Below are positions 18,551 through 29,506 of a stretch of DNA of 64,000 nucleotides, piece after piece. Source of the DNA: Pseudomonas sp. gcc21 (GTDB lineage Bacteria; Pseudomonadota; Gammaproteobacteria; Pseudomonadales; Pseudomonadaceae); NCBI RefSeq assembly GCF_012844345.1, contig NZ_CP051625.1:372001-436000 (forward strand). The letters run 5' to 3'. Position 1 is the stretch's first letter. Every line of letters begins with the position of its first letter. The notes under the pieces were generated by a model. That model saw only the letters and a list, made by a program, of their open reading frames with translations. It did not search any database and had not been told where the DNA came from. The translations under genes and the position numbers were made by a program.

Positions 18551-19663
18551 ATGAGTTGTGATTTCCTCGCCCTGGCCCTTCCGGGCGTGCAGAAGTTGAG
18601 CCCTTACGTGCCCGGCAAGCCGATCGAAGAGTTGGCGCGGGAGTTCGATCTTGATCCCGCGCAAATTATCAAGCTGGCCAGCAATGAGAACCCGCTCGGC
18701 CCGGCGCCAATGGCGCTCAAGGCGATTCAGCAGGAGCTACCGTATTTAACTCGCTACCCGGACGGCAATGGTTTTGCCCTCAAGCAGGCGATTTCCCAGC
18801 GTTTCGGTTTTGATTCCGCAATGATTACCCTGGGTAACGGCTCAAACGATATTCTCGAGCTGCTCACCCGGGCCTTCGTGGCGCCGGAGCACGAAGTCGT
18901 CTTCAGTCAGCATGCGTTCGCGGTTTATCCCATCGTTACCCAGGCTGTAGGTGCCCGTGCCGTGGAAGTGCCGGCCCTGAACTGGGGGCATGACCTGCAG
19001 GCCATGGCTGCTGCTGTCACGCCGGCTACGCGGCTCATCTTTGTCGCCAACCCGAACAACCCCACCGGGACCTGGGTGGGACGCTCGGAGCTGGAAGCAT
19101 TTCTTGATCAGGTGCCGGAGCAGGTATTGGTGGTCCTGGATGAAGCCTATACCGAGTACGTTGACGACAAGCACGCGCTGAATGGTTTCGATTATGTGAA
19201 GAAACACCGGAACCTGATTGTCTCCCGGACCTTTTCCAAGGCCTACGGGCTTGCGGCACTGCGGGTTGGCTACTGCGTAAGTCACCCTGATATAGCTGAT
19301 GTGCTGAACCGGGTGCGTCAGCCGTTCAATGTGAACAATCTGGGGCTGGCCGCAGCTGTCGCCAGCTTGTCTGATAATGCATATCTTGAAGAGAGCCGAC
19401 GAGCCAACCGTGAAGGCATGATTCAGCTTGAGCAGGGGTTCGCCGAGCAGGGTCTGAGCTGGATTCCTTCGCGCGGTAATTTCGTCGCCGTGGATGTGGG
19501 CCGGGACGCCGCTCCGGTCTATGAGGGGCTGCTGCGCCGTGGCGTCATCGTACGCCCGGTTGCCGGTTATGGCATGCCTAATCATCTGCGGGTCACTGTC
19601 GGGCTGCCTTTGCAGAATCAACGCTTCCTCGATGCGCTGGCCGAGGTGCTGGCGGATGAGTGA
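18551..19663 (+). CDS. hisC: histidinol-phosphate aminotransferase
   Basis: A 370-residue class I/II PLP aminotransferase. PLP-binding K230 lies in SRTFSKAYGLAALRVGY, and KLASNENPLGP near residue 40 is diagnostic for HisC. In this position between pheA and tyrA it is the HisC2-type paralogue. Such enzymes often also transaminate aromatic keto acids, which fits the operon but is inference. It overlaps tyrA-aroA by 8 bp. Confidence 0.93.
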   Translation: MSCDFLALALPGVQKLSPYVPGKPIEELAREFDLDPAQIIKLASNENPLGPAPMALKAIQQELPYLTRYPDGNGFALKQAISQRFGFDSAMITLGNGSNDILELLTRAFVAPEHEVVFSQHAFAVYPIVTQAVGARAVEVPALNWGHDLQAMAAAVTPATRLIFVANPNNPTGTWVGRSELEAFLDQVPEQVLVVLDEAYTEYVDDKHALNGFDYVKKHRNLIVSRTFSKAYGLAALRVGYCVSHPDIADVLNRVRQPFNVNNLGLAAAVASLSDNAYLEESRRANREGMIQLEQGFAEQGLSWIPSRGNFVAVDVGRDAAPVYEGLLRRGVIVRPVAGYGMPNHLRVTVGLPLQNQRFLDALAEVLADE

Positions 19664-21899
19664 TGTTGCGCCGCTGTCTCCTGCTGCGCCCATCATCGGG
19701 CGCCTGGCGGTAGTTGGTTTGGGCCTCATTGGTGGATCCTTCGCCAAGGGCTTGAGGGCTAGTGGACTCTGCGAAGAGGTGGTCGGCTGCGATCCGGACG
19801 CCCAGACGCGCCGGATGGCAATCCCGCTCGGAGTAGTCGACCGGGTTACTGGCGACCTTGCCGAGGCGGTACAGGGCGCTGATGTGATAATGCTTGCCGT
19901 GCCGGTGCTGGCGATGGAGGAAGTGTTGTCAACGTTGGCAAGCCTGCATCTGGGGCAAGCTGTGCTGACTGATGCGGGAAGCACCAAAGGTGCGGTCGTC
20001 GAAGCCGTTGAAAAAGCCTTCGGCGCTATTCCTGCGACCTTTGTGCCGGGTCACCCGATTGCAGGCTCTGAAAAGAGCGGCATTGAGGCTACCCGAGCTG
20101 ATCTGTTCAGCCGCCACAAGGTGATACTGACGCCGCTTGAGCATACCAGTAAGCAGGCGCTGGAGCTGGTCTCGAGCTTATGGCGAGCACTTGGTGGCGA
20201 CGTGGAATACATGGCTTTGGCCGACCACGATGAAGTACTCGCGGCGACCAGTCATTTGCCACATCTGCTGGCATTTTCGCTGGTCGATACGCTGGCAGCG
20301 CGCAGTGAGAATCTGGACATTTTCCGCTACGCTGCTGGAGGTTTTCGGGATTTCACCCGCATAGCCGCCAGCGACCCGGTCATGTGGCGAGACGTGTTTC
20401 TGGCCAACCGGGACGCCGTGCTGCGTAGTCTTGATGCCTTTACCAAGGATTTAAGCCGCTTGCGCGCGGCGGTCGAAGAGCGGGATGCCAATACCCTGCT
20501 GGGTGTGTTTACCCGGGCCAAGTCGGCGCGTGAGCATTTCAGTACTATTCTGGCCCGCAGGGCATATATGGATCCCATGCAGACTAAAATAACGAACTTC
20601 ATAGCCGCTCCGGGTGGATCTGTCACAGGGCGTATCCGCGTACCGGGCGACAAATCCATCTCCCATCGTTCGATCATGCTTGGCTCACTCGCTGAAGGCG
20701 TGACCGAGGTTGAAGGTTTCCTCGAGGGTGAAGATAGTCTGGCTACATTGCAGGCGTTTAGAGACATGGGTGTGGTGATTGAAGGCCCGCATCATGGTCG
20801 GGTCACGATCAATGGTGTAGGGCTGCATGGCCTGCAGGCGCCACCGGGCCCGCTTTACGTTGGTAACTCGGGCACGTCCATGCGCTTGCTATCCGGCCTG
20901 CTCGCCGCTCAGAAATTCGATACCGTGCTCACTGGTGATGCGTCGCTGTCCAAGCGTCCGATGGGACGGGTGGCCAAGCCGCTGCGTGAAATGGGTGCGC
21001 GCATCGAGACTGCCAGTGATGGACGTCCGCCGCTGCGTATCTATGGTGAAGGCGGGCTGATGGGGATGGACTACAGCATGCCGATGGCCAGCGCCCAGGT
21101 TAAATCCTGCCTGTTGTTGGCCGGCCTGTATGCTTCGGGTTCTACCTCTGTTACTGAGCCTGCGCCAACCCGCGATCATACCGAGCGTATGTTGAAGGGG
21201 TTCGGCTATCCGGTAGCCGTCGACGGGGCGAGAGTCACCGTGGAGCCTGGGCACACGCTGACAGCATGTAAGATTGACGTTCCGGCTGATATTTCTTCGG
21301 CAGCTTTCTTCATGGTGGCTGCCAGTATTGCCGAGGGTTCGGATTTGTTGCTCGAGCATGTCGGCATCAATCCGACCCGCATCGGTGTGATCAACATTCT
21401 GCGCGCCATGGGTGGCGATCTCACGATTGAAAATGAACGCGAAGTAGGCGGCGAGCCCGTGGCCGATGTCCGTGTACGGTACGCGGCGCTGAAAGGGATC
21501 GATATACCGGTTGATCAGGTTCCATTGGCCATTGACGAATTTCCCGCACTGTTCATCGCAGCCGCCTGTGCTAAAGGGCGCACTGTTCTGCGCGGCGCTG
21601 AAGAGCTGCGTGTGAAGGAATCTGACCGTATTCAGGTAATGGCTGACGGTCTGCAGGCGCTGGGCGTGTACGCTGAGCCGACGCCCGACGGGATAATTAT
21701 CGAGGGCGGCAGCATCCACGGTGGCAGCGTCGAGAGCCATGGCGACCATCGCATCTCAATGTCGTTCAGCGTCGCCTCGCTACGGGCCACCGGCGACATC
21801 CACATCAGCGATTGCGCCAACGTCGCTACATCGTTCCCGGGCTTCATCGAGCTCGCTCAATCGGCGGGCATTCAGGTCCGCCTGGAGGAGGACGTGTGA
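19656..21899 (+). CDS. tyrA-aroA: fused cyclohexadienyl/prephenate dehydrogenase and EPSP synthase
   Basis: A 747-residue fusion. Residues 1 to about 300 are a TyrA-type dehydrogenase with the NAD motif [23 protein letters not shown] and a helical C-terminal part. From about residue 305 an AroA domain follows, with [33 protein letters not shown] and the shikimate/EPSP-site RVKESDR. It makes tyrosine precursors and 5-enolpyruvylshikimate-3-phosphate. The fusion is usual in Pseudomonas. The start ATG 19656 sits inside the end of hisC, and the stop overlaps the cmk GTG. Confidence 0.95.
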   Translation: MSDVAPLSPAAPIIGRLAVVGLGLIGGSFAKGLRASGLCEEVVGCDPDAQTRRMAIPLGVVDRVTGDLAEAVQGADVIMLAVPVLAMEEVLSTLASLHLGQAVLTDAGSTKGAVVEAVEKAFGAIPATFVPGHPIAGSEKSGIEATRADLFSRHKVILTPLEHTSKQALELVSSLWRALGGDVEYMALADHDEVLAATSHLPHLLAFSLVDTLAARSENLDIFRYAAGGFRDFTRIAASDPVMWRDVFLANRDAVLRSLDAFTKDLSRLRAAVEERDANTLLGVFTRAKSAREHFSTILARRAYMDPMQTKITNFIAAPGGSVTGRIRVPGDKSISHRSIMLGSLAEGVTEVEGFLEGEDSLATLQAFRDMGVVIEGPHHGRVTINGVGLHGLQAPPGPLYVGNSGTSMRLLSGLLAAQKFDTVLTGDASLSKRPMGRVAKPLREMGARIETASDGRPPLRIYGEGGLMGMDYSMPMASAQVKSCLLLAGLYASGSTSVTEPAPTRDHTERMLKGFGYPVAVDGARVTVEPGHTLTACKIDVPADISSAAFFMVAASIAEGSDLLLEHVGINPTRIGVINILRAMGGDLTIENEREVGGEPVADVRVRYAALKGIDIPVDQVPLAIDEFPALFIAAACAKGRTVLRGAEELRVKESDRIQVMADGLQALGVYAEPTPDGIIIEGGSIHGGSVESHGDHRISMSFSVASLRATGDIHISDCANVATSFPGFIELAQSAGIQVRLEEDV

Positions 21900-22588
21900 C
21901 TGAGCAAGCCATACCGGTAATCACCATCGACGGACCCGGTGGTTCTGGCAAGGGGACCATCGCAGGTTTGCTGGCGGCGCAGCTGGGTTGGAATCTACTT
22001 GATTCCGGAGCCTTGTACCGGCTGCTGGCGTTTGCTGCACAAAATCATGGCATCGAGCTGAGCAACGAGCAAAGCCTCGAGGCGCTTGCCGCTCATCTGG
22101 ATGTCCGTTTCGTAACCCCAGAAAACAGCCGGGAACAGCAGATTCTTCTTGAAGGAGAAGATGTGACCCGTGCTATCCGCAGCGAGACCGTCGGAGCAAA
22201 CGCTTCGATTGTGGCGGCGCTGCCATCGGTTCGCGAGGCGTTGTTGCAGCGTCAGCGCGTGTTCCGTGAGTTGCCGGGCCTGGTGGCGGACGGGCGCGAC
22301 ATGGGCACTGTGGTATTCACCGACGCACCCTTGAAGATATTTCTGACCGCCAGTCCCGAGGAAAGGGCTGAACGGCGCTACAAGCAGTTGCTGGGGAAGG
22401 GTGAAACTGCTAATCTGGCGAGTCTTCTTGATGAGATTGTTGCTCGAGATGAGCGGGATATGAATCGCAGTGTTGCGCCTTTACGGCCAGCTGAGGATGC
22501 GCTCCTGATCGACTCTACCAGCATGACAATCGATGAGGTACTGGAAAAGGTGCATGCAGAAGCGCTCAAGCGCGATCTGCTCAACTGA
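21896..22588 (+). CDS. cmk: cytidylate kinase
   Basis: Cmk phosphorylates CMP and dCMP. The GTG at 21896 overlaps the TGA of the previous gene (GTGA) and follows a strong GGAGGAGG site. The 230-residue protein begins with the P-loop GPGGSGKGT and has [21 protein letters not shown], and an Arg-rich lid. Placement just before rpsA is conserved in gammaproteobacteria. Confidence 0.96.
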   Translation: MTEQAIPVITIDGPGGSGKGTIAGLLAAQLGWNLLDSGALYRLLAFAAQNHGIELSNEQSLEALAAHLDVRFVTPENSREQQILLEGEDVTRAIRSETVGANASIVAALPSVREALLQRQRVFRELPGLVADGRDMGTVVFTDAPLKIFLTASPEERAERRYKQLLGKGETANLASLLDEIVARDERDMNRSVAPLRPAEDALLIDSTSMTIDEVLEKVHAEALKRDLLN

Positions 22589-22601
22589 TTTCAAAGGTCT
22601 T

Positions 22602-22628
22602 TTACCGGGAAACCAGCCCCACCGGTAA
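22602..22628. other. hairpin in cmk-rpsA gap
   Basis: Arms TTACCGG and CCGGTAA enclose a 13-nt loop just after the cmk stop, in the 156-nt leader of rpsA. There is no U-tract, so it may be part of an S1 autoregulatory leader (known for E. coli rpsA) or an RNA-processing site rather than a terminator. A small second hairpin AGGC...GCCT lies near 22700. Confidence 0.4.
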
Positions 22629-22744
22629 GAGGGTTTAAATCATCAACCCACGCAAGCTGGTGGCGTGGCGGGTATGTTTGCTGCAAGGCCCGCATTAGAG
22701 CGGCCAGGCGGTTACTGCCTCAATAAACATTTACAGGAATCCAA

Positions 22745-24427
22745 ATGAGCGAAAGCTTTGCCGAACTTTTTGAAGAAAGCCTAGTAACCCTCGATATGGA
22801 GCCAGGCTCCATCATCACCGGTATTGTTGTGGACATCGACTCCGATTGGGTCACCGTTCACGCCGGTCTGAAATCCGAGGGTGTCATTCCGCGTGAGCAG
22901 TTCCTGAATGATCAGGGCGAACTGACCATCAACGTGGGTGATGAGGTGCACGTAGCGCTGGAAGCCGTTGAAGACGGTTTCGGTGAGACCAAGCTGTCCC
23001 GTGAAAAGGCCAAGCGCGCCGAATCCTGGAAAGTCCTCGAAGCAGCTTTCGCCGCAGAAGAAATCGTCAAGGGTGTTATCAACGGCAAGGTCAAAGGTGG
23101 CTTTACCGTCGATGTCAACACCATCCGCGCGTTCCTGCCGGGTTCCTTGGTCGACGTCCGTCCGGTCCGTGACACCACGCACCTGGAAGGCAAAGAACTG
23201 GAATTCAAGGTCATCAAGCTGGACCAGAAGCGCAACAACGTTGTCGTTTCCCGTCGTGCTGTCCTCGAAGCCGAAAACAGTGCCGAGCGCGAAGCCCTGC
23301 TGGAGACCCTGCAGGAAGGCCAGGTCGTCAAAGGTATCGTCAAGAACCTTACCGATTACGGTGCTTTCGTTGATCTGGGCGGCGTAGACGGCCTGCTGCA
23401 CATCACCGACATGGCGTGGAAGCGTATCAAGCATCCTTCCGAGATCGTCAATGTTGGCGACGAGATCGACGTCAAGGTTCTGAAATTCGACCGCGAGCGC
23501 AACCGCGTTTCCCTGGGTCTGAAACAGCTGGGCGAAGATCCATGGGTTGCCATCACTGGTCGCTACCCAGAAGGCACGCGTGTTAACGCCAAGGTCACCA
23601 ACCTCACCGACTACGGCTGCTTCGCCGAGCTGGAAGAGGGCGTTGAAGGCTTGGTTCACGTATCCGAAATGGATTGGACCAACAAGAACATCCATCCTTC
23701 CAAAGTCGTTCAGGTTGGCGACGAAGTGGAAGTCATGGTTCTGGACATCGACGAAGACCGTCGTCGTATCTCCCTGGGCATCAAGCAGTGCAAGATGAAC
23801 CCATGGGAAGAGTTCTCCAGCAAGTTCAACAAGGGCGACAAGATCTCCGGCTCCATCAAGTCGATCACCGATTTCGGTATCTTCATTGGTCTGGACGGCG
23901 GCATCGACGGTCTGGTTCACCTGTCCGACATCTCCTGGAACGAAGTTGGCGAAGAAGCTGTTCGTCGTTTCAAGAAGGGCGACGAGATCGAAACTGTCAT
24001 CCTCTCGGTCGATCCTGAGCGTGAGCGCATCTCTCTGGGTATCAAGCAGCTGGAAGACGATCCGTTCTCCAACTTTGTATCCCTGAACGAGAAGGGCAGC
24101 ATCATCAACGGTACGGTCAAGGAAGTTGACGCCAAGGGCGCAGTGATCACCCTGGCTGACGATATCGAAGGCACTTTGAAAGCCTCCGAAATCAGCCGTG
24201 ACCGCGTTGAGGACGCTCGCAATGTCCTGAACGTTGGCGACGAAGTAGAAGCCAAGGTCATCAGCATTGATCGCAAGAGCCGCGTCATCAGCCTGTCGAT
24301 CAAAGCCAAGGACGTTGAAGACGAGAAAGAAGCCATCCAGGACCTGCGCAAGCAGGAAATGCTGGCAGCTGGTCCGACCACCATTGGTGATCTGATCAAG
24401 CAGCAGATGGAAAACAAGGGCAACTAA
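22745..24427 (+). CDS. rpsA: 30S ribosomal protein S1
   Basis: A 560-residue S1 protein with six tandem S1/OB domains, each recognisable by repeats such as [17 protein letters not shown] and [18 protein letters not shown]. The first two bind the ribosome and the others bind mRNA. Codon use is visibly more biased than in neighbours, as expected for a highly expressed gene. ATG 22745 follows ACAGGAA. A strong terminator lies just after the stop. Confidence 0.98.
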   Translation: MSESFAELFEESLVTLDMEPGSIITGIVVDIDSDWVTVHAGLKSEGVIPREQFLNDQGELTINVGDEVHVALEAVEDGFGETKLSREKAKRAESWKVLEAAFAAEEIVKGVINGKVKGGFTVDVNTIRAFLPGSLVDVRPVRDTTHLEGKELEFKVIKLDQKRNNVVVSRRAVLEAENSAEREALLETLQEGQVVKGIVKNLTDYGAFVDLGGVDGLLHITDMAWKRIKHPSEIVNVGDEIDVKVLKFDRERNRVSLGLKQLGEDPWVAITGRYPEGTRVNAKVTNLTDYGCFAELEEGVEGLVHVSEMDWTNKNIHPSKVVQVGDEVEVMVLDIDEDRRRISLGIKQCKMNPWEEFSSKFNKGDKISGSIKSITDFGIFIGLDGGIDGLVHLSDISWNEVGEEAVRRFKKGDEIETVILSVDPERERISLGIKQLEDDPFSNFVSLNEKGSIINGTVKEVDAKGAVITLADDIEGTLKASEISRDRVEDARNVLNVGDEVEAKVISIDRKSRVISLSIKAKDVEDEKEAIQDLRKQEMLAAGPTTIGDLIKQQMENKGN

Positions 24428-24450
24428 GCAAGCCTTTGTAATCCTTGAAA

Positions 24451-24476
24451 AAGGGCGACTTCGGTCGCCCTTTTTT
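24451..24476 (+). terminator. rho-independent terminator of rpsA
   Basis: A 9-bp stem AAGGGCGAC / GTCGCCCTT with the stable UUCG tetraloop is followed by a run of T, 23 bp after the rpsA stop. Confidence 0.93.
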
Positions 24477-24599
24477 GTGCTTGCAGAAAATCAGCGGCCG
24501 TCACGCCTGATTTTGTCCTTTATCAGGCTGTTCAAACGGCGTCAAGCATGGTAAAACCGTTGAAAACGGATCTAGCCGCTTGATAAAAAAGGAAAAACC

Positions 24600-24893
24600 A
24601 TGACCAAGTCGGAGTTGATCGAGCGCATAGTCGAACAACAGGGACAGTTGTCGGCAAAGGATGTAGAGCTGGCGATCAAGACAATGTTGGAACATATGTC
24701 CCAAGCCTTATCTACGGGCGAGCGAATTGAAATTCGCGGATTTGGCAGTTTCTCGCTGCATTACCGCGCGCCGCGACTGGGACGAAATCCGAAAACCGGC
24801 GATGCCGTAGAGCTTGATGGCAAGTTCGTGCCGCATTTCAAACCAGGCAAAGAGTTGCGCGACCGCGTTAACGAGTCGCTGGAAAACGCCTGA
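24600..24893 (+). CDS. ihfB: integration host factor subunit beta
   Basis: A 97-residue HU/IHF-fold DNA-bending protein. It starts [18 protein letters not shown] and has the beta-arm region [27 protein letters not shown] with the intercalating Pro, as in IHF-beta. AAAAGGAAAAA precedes the ATG. It has its own leader after the rpsA terminator and is followed by lapA, a conserved order. Confidence 0.97.
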   Translation: MTKSELIERIVEQQGQLSAKDVELAIKTMLEHMSQALSTGERIEIRGFGSFSLHYRAPRLGRNPKTGDAVELDGKFVPHFKPGKELRDRVNESLENA

Positions 24894-24958
24894 CTCATAT
24901 CAACCGCACTTGGCGCTGCGCTATACTCCGCTCAATCATCAGATAGGGAGTGGCGGCA

Positions 24959-25258
24959 ATGCAGTGGCTGAAGCGCGTGGCGCTTATCATCGTTTCCTTG
25001 CTGGTCGCCCTGGCGACCCTTGATTTCGTGTTGGAGAATCAGCAGGGAGTCAGCTTGCAGTTCCTCGAAATGCAATCTCCGGAATTTCCTCTCTCGCTTT
25101 TCATCGTATTGGCGTTCATAGCCGGTAGTCTGCTGGGTATCTTCATCGGCTGGCTGGTTACAACCCGGCTGCGCTTGCGCCTTATGGTGCAAAACAATGA
25201 GCTGAACCGTCACCGCAAGGAAATAGACAAGCTGCGTACGCAGGCGATCAAGGGCTAG
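24959..25258 (+). CDS. lapA: lipopolysaccharide assembly protein A (DUF1049)
   Basis: LapA is an inner-membrane partner of LapB in controlling LPS synthesis through LpxC turnover. The 99-residue protein has two membrane helices (about 5-22 and 43-65), separated by a short periplasmic loop, and a basic helical C-terminus. ATG 24959 is preceded by AGGGAG at 8 nt; a GTG at 24950 overlaps that site. It lies 7 bp before lapB. Confidence 0.9.
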   Translation: MQWLKRVALIIVSLLVALATLDFVLENQQGVSLQFLEMQSPEFPLSLFIVLAFIAGSLLGIFIGWLVTTRLRLRLMVQNNELNRHRKEIDKLRTQAIKG

Positions 25259-25265
25259 GGTTGAT

Positions 25266-26444
25266 ATGCAGGAACTGCTGTTCCTCGGATTGTTTATGGT
25301 GGCCCTGGCTGTCGGCTGGTATCTGGGGCGGCGCGAGGCAATCAAGGTACGGTTTCTGGTAGAGCCGCACGGAAGCGCTATCGATCGGCAATACTTTATT
25401 GGCCTCAATTATCTGCTAAACGAACAACCCGACGAGGCTATCGAGACCTTCATCCGTGCGTTGGAGGTCAACCCGGAAACAGTAGAAACACATATCGCCA
25501 TTGGTCGACTGTTCTGTCAGCGGGGTGATGTCGAGCGGGCGATCAAGGTCCATCAGAATCTGCTGGCGCGTCCTAACCTGACCCGTGAACAGGCCGACCG
25601 GGTGCAGTACGAACTAGCGCGCGATTTTCTGGCAGTGGGCATGCATCAGAGAGCGGAGCGCCTTCTGGACGAGTTGATCAACAGCCGATCTCCAATGCGC
25701 GCCGAAGCTCTCGTCGATCTGGTGAAGATTCATGAACGCGAGCGGGACTGGGAACAGGCGGTAGAAGTCGGCAGGAAGCTCGCCATTGAACGCCCGGCGT
25801 TCGCCGGAACTCTTGCCCACTATCACTGCGAGTTGGCTCTGATAGCGCAGCGAGAGCGCGATTGGCAACAGGCGCGCATGCACCTGCGCAACGCATTGAG
25901 CGCCGATAGCTCGAACGTTCGGGCAATCCTGATGTTTGCTGAACTGGAAGAGCAGCAGGGTGATCACCAGGAGTGCGTTGCCCGGTTGAAGCAACTGGCT
26001 GAAACCGACCCGGATTTTGTACCGCAAGCCTTGCCGCTGGCGAGGCGCTGCGCCGATAATGGCGCGCTGAATTTATCCAGCTATCTCGAGCGGATTATCG
26101 GCCAGGCAAAAAACTCGCCGATTGCTATCGTCATGGAACGTGCCGAAGAGATCAAAAAACACTCAGGAATTGCCTCAGCAAGCCGATACATGGTGGCTCA
26201 GCTTCAAGCTGCTCCATCATTACGCGGTCTGCTCTACCTGATGAATCTGAACGCGGGTGCCGTTGAGCCGAGTGGTCAGGGAGACCAGGCTGCGCTACGG
26301 GGTATCATCGAAGCGCTGGTTGCCGATGCTCATCAGTACCGCTGCCAGGCGTGCGGCTTTTCCACTCGACGACTTCATTGGCAGTGTCCTACCTGCCATG
26401 GCTGGTCGACTGTCAGACCGCTCAAGGGGCATAAAGCGCCTTAG
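25266..26444 (+). CDS. lapB: lipopolysaccharide assembly protein B
   Basis: LapB (YciM) is an inner-membrane TPR protein that recruits FtsH to LpxC. The 392-residue product has an N-terminal membrane helix followed by the WYLGRREA junction. A run of TPR units covers most of the protein. A C-terminal rubredoxin-like zinc site has paired motifs CQAC and CPTC near residues 360-380, as in E. coli LapB. It is probably transcribed with lapA and followed by pyrF. Confidence 0.93.
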   Translation: MQELLFLGLFMVALAVGWYLGRREAIKVRFLVEPHGSAIDRQYFIGLNYLLNEQPDEAIETFIRALEVNPETVETHIAIGRLFCQRGDVERAIKVHQNLLARPNLTREQADRVQYELARDFLAVGMHQRAERLLDELINSRSPMRAEALVDLVKIHERERDWEQAVEVGRKLAIERPAFAGTLAHYHCELALIAQRERDWQQARMHLRNALSADSSNVRAILMFAELEEQQGDHQECVARLKQLAETDPDFVPQALPLARRCADNGALNLSSYLERIIGQAKNSPIAIVMERAEEIKKHSGIASASRYMVAQLQAAPSLRGLLYLMNLNAGAVEPSGQGDQAALRGIIEALVADAHQYRCQACGFSTRRLHWQCPTCHGWSTVRPLKGHKAP

Positions 26445-26473
26445 TCCATCTCGATTTCAAACAGGAACCAAGC

Positions 26474-27178
26474 ATGCCCTGTACTACATCCATCATCGTT
26501 GCGCTGGATTATCCCGATGCGCAGTCTGCTCTGGCTATGGCGGATCAGCTTGAGCCCAAGCTGTGCCGCGTGAAAGTTGGCAAGGAGCTATTTACCTGCT
26601 CCGGGCCAGCCATAGTCGAAGCGCTTCAAGCTAAAGGCTTTGAAGTATTCCTCGATCTCAAGTTTCACGATATTCCCAATACCACCGCTTGCGCTGTTCA
26701 GGCGGCGGCCGAATTGGGTGTCTGGATGGTGAATGTCCATGCTGGCGGGGGACGGCGGATGATGGAAGCCTGCCGAGAGATGCTTGAAAGGCGCGCGTCG
26801 GGTTCCAGGCCGCTATTGACGGCAGTCACGGTACTGACCAGCCTGGAACAGGAAGATCTTCAGGAGGTCGGTATCGATATCGAACCCATGGTCCAGGTTC
26901 AGCGTCTGGCGCGGTTGACGCAGGAATGTGGTCTGGACGGCGTAGTGTGTTCGGCGCGGGAAGCCCGGGCGCTGCGTGGCGCGCTGGGGGATGAATTCCT
27001 GTTGGTTACGCCGGGCATTCGGCCATCCGACAGCAGTGCTGATGATCAGAAGCGAATTGTCACGCCACGTCAGGCAATTGAAAACGGCAGTAGCTATATG
27101 GTGATAGGGCGCCCAATTACTCGTTCGGATCAGCCTATGAACGCGCTGAGACAGATCCTGGCGGATCTGGAAGGCTGA
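26474..27178 (+). CDS. pyrF: orotidine 5'-phosphate decarboxylase
   Basis: PyrF makes UMP from OMP. The 234-residue TIM-barrel protein carries the signature [10 protein letters not shown] with catalytic Lys63 and the two Asp residues, VKVGKELF near the N-terminus, and TPGIRP near the C-terminus. ATG 26474 is 29 bp after lapB. Order lapA-lapB-pyrF is conserved in gammaproteobacteria. Confidence 0.96.
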   Translation: MPCTTSIIVALDYPDAQSALAMADQLEPKLCRVKVGKELFTCSGPAIVEALQAKGFEVFLDLKFHDIPNTTACAVQAAAELGVWMVNVHAGGGRRMMEACREMLERRASGSRPLLTAVTVLTSLEQEDLQEVGIDIEPMVQVQRLARLTQECGLDGVVCSAREARALRGALGDEFLLVTPGIRPSDSSADDQKRIVTPRQAIENGSSYMVIGRPITRSDQPMNALRQILADLEG

Positions 27179-27242
27179 CATGGAGAGAAGAGCAAGAGCG
27201 GCAGCGTAAAGCTGCTAGCGAGAGGTGGCGGATCAACGCTGA

Positions 27243-27272
27243 GGCGGCTGCGCCCTGTATGGAACAGCCGCC
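27243..27272. terminator. hairpin between convergent pyrF and bfr
   Basis: Perfect 8-bp arms GGCGGCTG and CAGCCGCC with a 14-nt loop lie midway between the convergent stops. It is probably a shared terminator, without a strong U-tract. Confidence 0.5.
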
Positions 27273-27292
27273 AGCATTGCATTACAAATCAC

Positions 27293-27760
27293 TCAGCTCA
27301 TTTGCGATTGCTGGTAATTTTCCAGTCCAACACGATCTATCAGGCTAAGCTGTGTCTCCAGCCAATCGATGTGCTCTTCTTCCGACTCCAGAATCTCTTC
27401 GAATAATTCGCGACTTCCGTAATCAGCGACTGTTTCGCAATACGCTATGGCTGTTTTCAGGTCGGGGATCCCGGCCATTTCCAGGCGCAGATCGCATTCG
27501 AGAATCTCACGGACATTTTCGCCGATCAGCAGCTTGCCAAGATCCTGAAGGTTCGGGAGGCCTTCGAGAAATAGCACACGCTTGATAAGCATATCGGCGT
27601 GTTTCATCTCGTCGATGGATTCTTTGTATTCGTGTTCGCCCAGTTTTTCCAGACCCCAGTCCTGGAGCATACGGGCGTGCAGGAAATACTGGTTAATCGC
27701 GACCAGTTCATTTCCCAATACAGTATTGAGATGCTGGATAACTACGCTATCGCCTTTCAT
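27293..27760 (-). CDS. bfr: bacterioferritin
   Basis: A 155-residue four-helix-bundle iron-storage subunit of the 24-mer bacterioferritin. Ferroxidase ligands E18, E51 and H54 are present, and M52 (EMKHAD) is the known axial heme ligand, so this is a heme-binding, catalytically competent subunit. The C-terminus [10 protein letters not shown] is typical of the BfrB type. Its mobilising partner bfd is 133 bp upstream on the same strand. Confidence 0.95.
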   Translation of the reverse strand: MKGDSVVIQHLNTVLGNELVAINQYFLHARMLQDWGLEKLGEHEYKESIDEMKHADMLIKRVLFLEGLPNLQDLGKLLIGENVREILECDLRLEMAGIPDLKTAIAYCETVADYGSRELFEEILESEEEHIDWLETQLSLIDRVGLENYQQSQMS

Positions 27761-27893
27761 GACTCTATTCCTCAGGGTATATCAGACAGCAAGTCTGGTC
27801 CGGAGTCCCGGTGCTGTCAAACTATAACCGTCTGATATGAAAGGAATTACGAACGATTCGCAATAGTTGAAGGGCTGCTGGTTGACGCTCTGT

Positions 27894-28100
27894 TCAGGCG
27901 GCGACGAACTGAGCGCTCTGGAGCGCCATTTGGCTGCCTACCAGATTCTCGGAGAGCAGTGACTTGCACTCGCGTCCACATTTTCCGCACTGACTGGCGA
28001 CATCGAGTGTGGCGCGTAAATCGCGCATGCTGCTGGCCCCTTCGCTGATCGCTTCGCGGATCTGGTGGTCAGTCACACCCTTGCAAAGACAGATATACAT
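27894..28100 (-). CDS. bfd: bacterioferritin-associated ferredoxin
   Basis: Bfd reduces the bacterioferritin heme to release iron. The 68-residue protein has the four [2Fe-2S] ligands at exactly the family positions C4, C6, C38 and C41. ATG 28100 is preceded by a GGGGG stretch 6-10 nt upstream; a TTG two codons earlier is less likely. The gene is typically induced by iron starvation, and a Fur-like box lies 35 bp upstream. Confidence 0.93.
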   Translation of the reverse strand: MYICLCKGVTDHQIREAISEGASSMRDLRATLDVASQCGKCGRECKSLLSENLVGSQMALQSAQFVAA

Positions 28101-28134
28101 GCACAACCCCCAACCCCGTGGACTTGCGAAGCAT

Positions 28135-28153
28135 GCTAATGCTAATGAGAATG
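28135..28153 (-). promoter_or_regulatory. candidate Fur box of bfd
   Basis: Three head-to-tail hexamers GCTAAT, GCTAAT, GAGAAT followed by G match the Fur repeat pattern (GATAAT)3. They lie 35-53 bp upstream of the bfd start and overlap the stop codon of the preceding lipoprotein gene. Confidence 0.6.
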
Positions 28154-29089
28154 CTTGTCAAACGCTCCTGGGTGTTTCGTTGTTTCCAGGTTTGCGATAG
28201 CCGGGACAAGCGCCGATTCCGGCAATGACGGACAGCGTATTCGCTCCAGATCGCGCAACAAATCATCGATGCGGCGTTGCAAAAGTTTCCTTTGCCCGGG
28301 CTGCGCGATATCCAGAACGTTTACCAGCATTTCGATTGTCGATTTGGTCGCGGCCGGCTGTTGCTCGCGATAGGAGGGCAACCAGACTGTCTGTGGTTCA
28401 ATAAACAACCTGCCCAACTGGGCAGGGAACTCGTCGGCATCACGCCGCTGCAGCGTATCGCGCAAAACATTCTGCCAGTGTTGTCTGTTAGCCAGCCATA
28501 GTGCATTCCGCTCCGCAGGCTGCGCGGCCCATTGGTCGATACGCTCGACCTGAGCCTGATCGAGGCGACCAAGCCAACGCTCCAAGCGTTTTTGCATTCG
28601 TTCGCTGCGCTCCATGATGCGGGTGGTCGCGTCAGGCTCAACATAGCGCTCGTGAAGCTCCGCTTGTTTTTCGTTCAGTTTTGAAAACAGGTAGTCGATC
28701 TGCTCTGCATCAAGCTGGCGTAACAGGCTTACAGCAACGGGCAACAGACGGTGTAGCGTTCGGTCAATTTCGGATTTCCACTCAGGTAGCTGAGCCTGCA
28801 ACCACGCAGGATCTGGCTGGTCGCTCACCAGCTCGTCACGGGCTTTTATCAGCAGCGGACGGTAGCGGGGCAGGTCGAGATGGCAGTGCCAGGCATGTTG
28901 CTTTTTAACTTGCATGTTAAGCCAGACGCGCTGCTCACGGCTGAGCGATACATAGTCGTCTAGCTTCCAGCGAATCACATGGTCGATATTCTGATAGCCC
29001 AGACGCGGCATGCTGCAGCCTGCCAGGAAAGTGCTCAACACGAGCGTAACAAGCACGCGAAGCAGCATATATGCTCTCAGTAGTCTCAT
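28142..29089 (-). CDS. DUF6279-type lipoprotein
   Basis: A 315-residue probable lipoprotein. The signal peptide ends in lipobox LAGC (from M at 29089: MRLLRAYMLLRVLVTLVLSTFLAGC). ATG 29068 is an alternative start that keeps the lipobox. The mature part is helical, with many Arg, Glu and Gln residues, and starts with YQNIDHVIRWKLDDYVSLSREQ, characteristic of this family, whose function is unknown. Residue +2 after Cys is Ser, which favours outer-membrane sorting. It has no close operon partner; bfd starts 42 bp beyond its stop. Confidence 0.8.
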   Translation of the reverse strand: MRLLRAYMLLRVLVTLVLSTFLAGCSMPRLGYQNIDHVIRWKLDDYVSLSREQRVWLNMQVKKQHAWHCHLDLPRYRPLLIKARDELVSDQPDPAWLQAQLPEWKSEIDRTLHRLLPVAVSLLRQLDAEQIDYLFSKLNEKQAELHERYVEPDATTRIMERSERMQKRLERWLGRLDQAQVERIDQWAAQPAERNALWLANRQHWQNVLRDTLQRRDADEFPAQLGRLFIEPQTVWLPSYREQQPAATKSTIEMLVNVLDIAQPGQRKLLQRRIDDLLRDLERIRCPSLPESALVPAIANLETTKHPGAFDKHSH

Positions 29090-29506
29090 GCTCTCGCTCA
29101 ATTGTTCGCCTTTGAAATGGGACTCTGGCGTACCGCACCGGTTCGCTATCGGTTCACGGTATACCAGAAGAGCAAAGACCCGGCTTACCCGTTTCGCAAC
29201 TGACCTAAAACTGCCGCTGTTTCGAAGACCATCCCAGGACGAATAAGAATTCTGAATGTGAGCAGTGCGCACGCTCTGATGAAGCTGCCAAGCCGCATGC
29301 CAGTCGGGTTGCTGGGTCTTTATTTCATATCTGAAGCGAAGACCAAACGGCAGGTAAGGCGCTTCAGCTGATCGCAGCTTGTAAAGGATAGCAGCTGACA
29401 TAGAATCGATCGGAGAAGCTCATCGCTTCGCTAGGTCAACCACTGCACCATCGGCAGTGACCCTGGAGACGATAATTAAAACAACGGTCCTCAGCGGAGA
29501 ACGTGC
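29090..29506. other. intergenic region upstream of lipoprotein and MFS_2 genes
   Basis: A 417-bp divergent control region. Near the MFS gene there is a small dyad CACTGC-7nt-GCAGTG (29441-29459), a possible operator, and CGGAGA at 29495-29500 serves as ribosome site. I see no convincing gene in it. Confidence 0.4.

Noticed and set aside
22781..23920. A 379-codon open frame antisense to rpsA
   Set aside because: Shadow of the strongly biased rpsA codons, with no recognisable domain.
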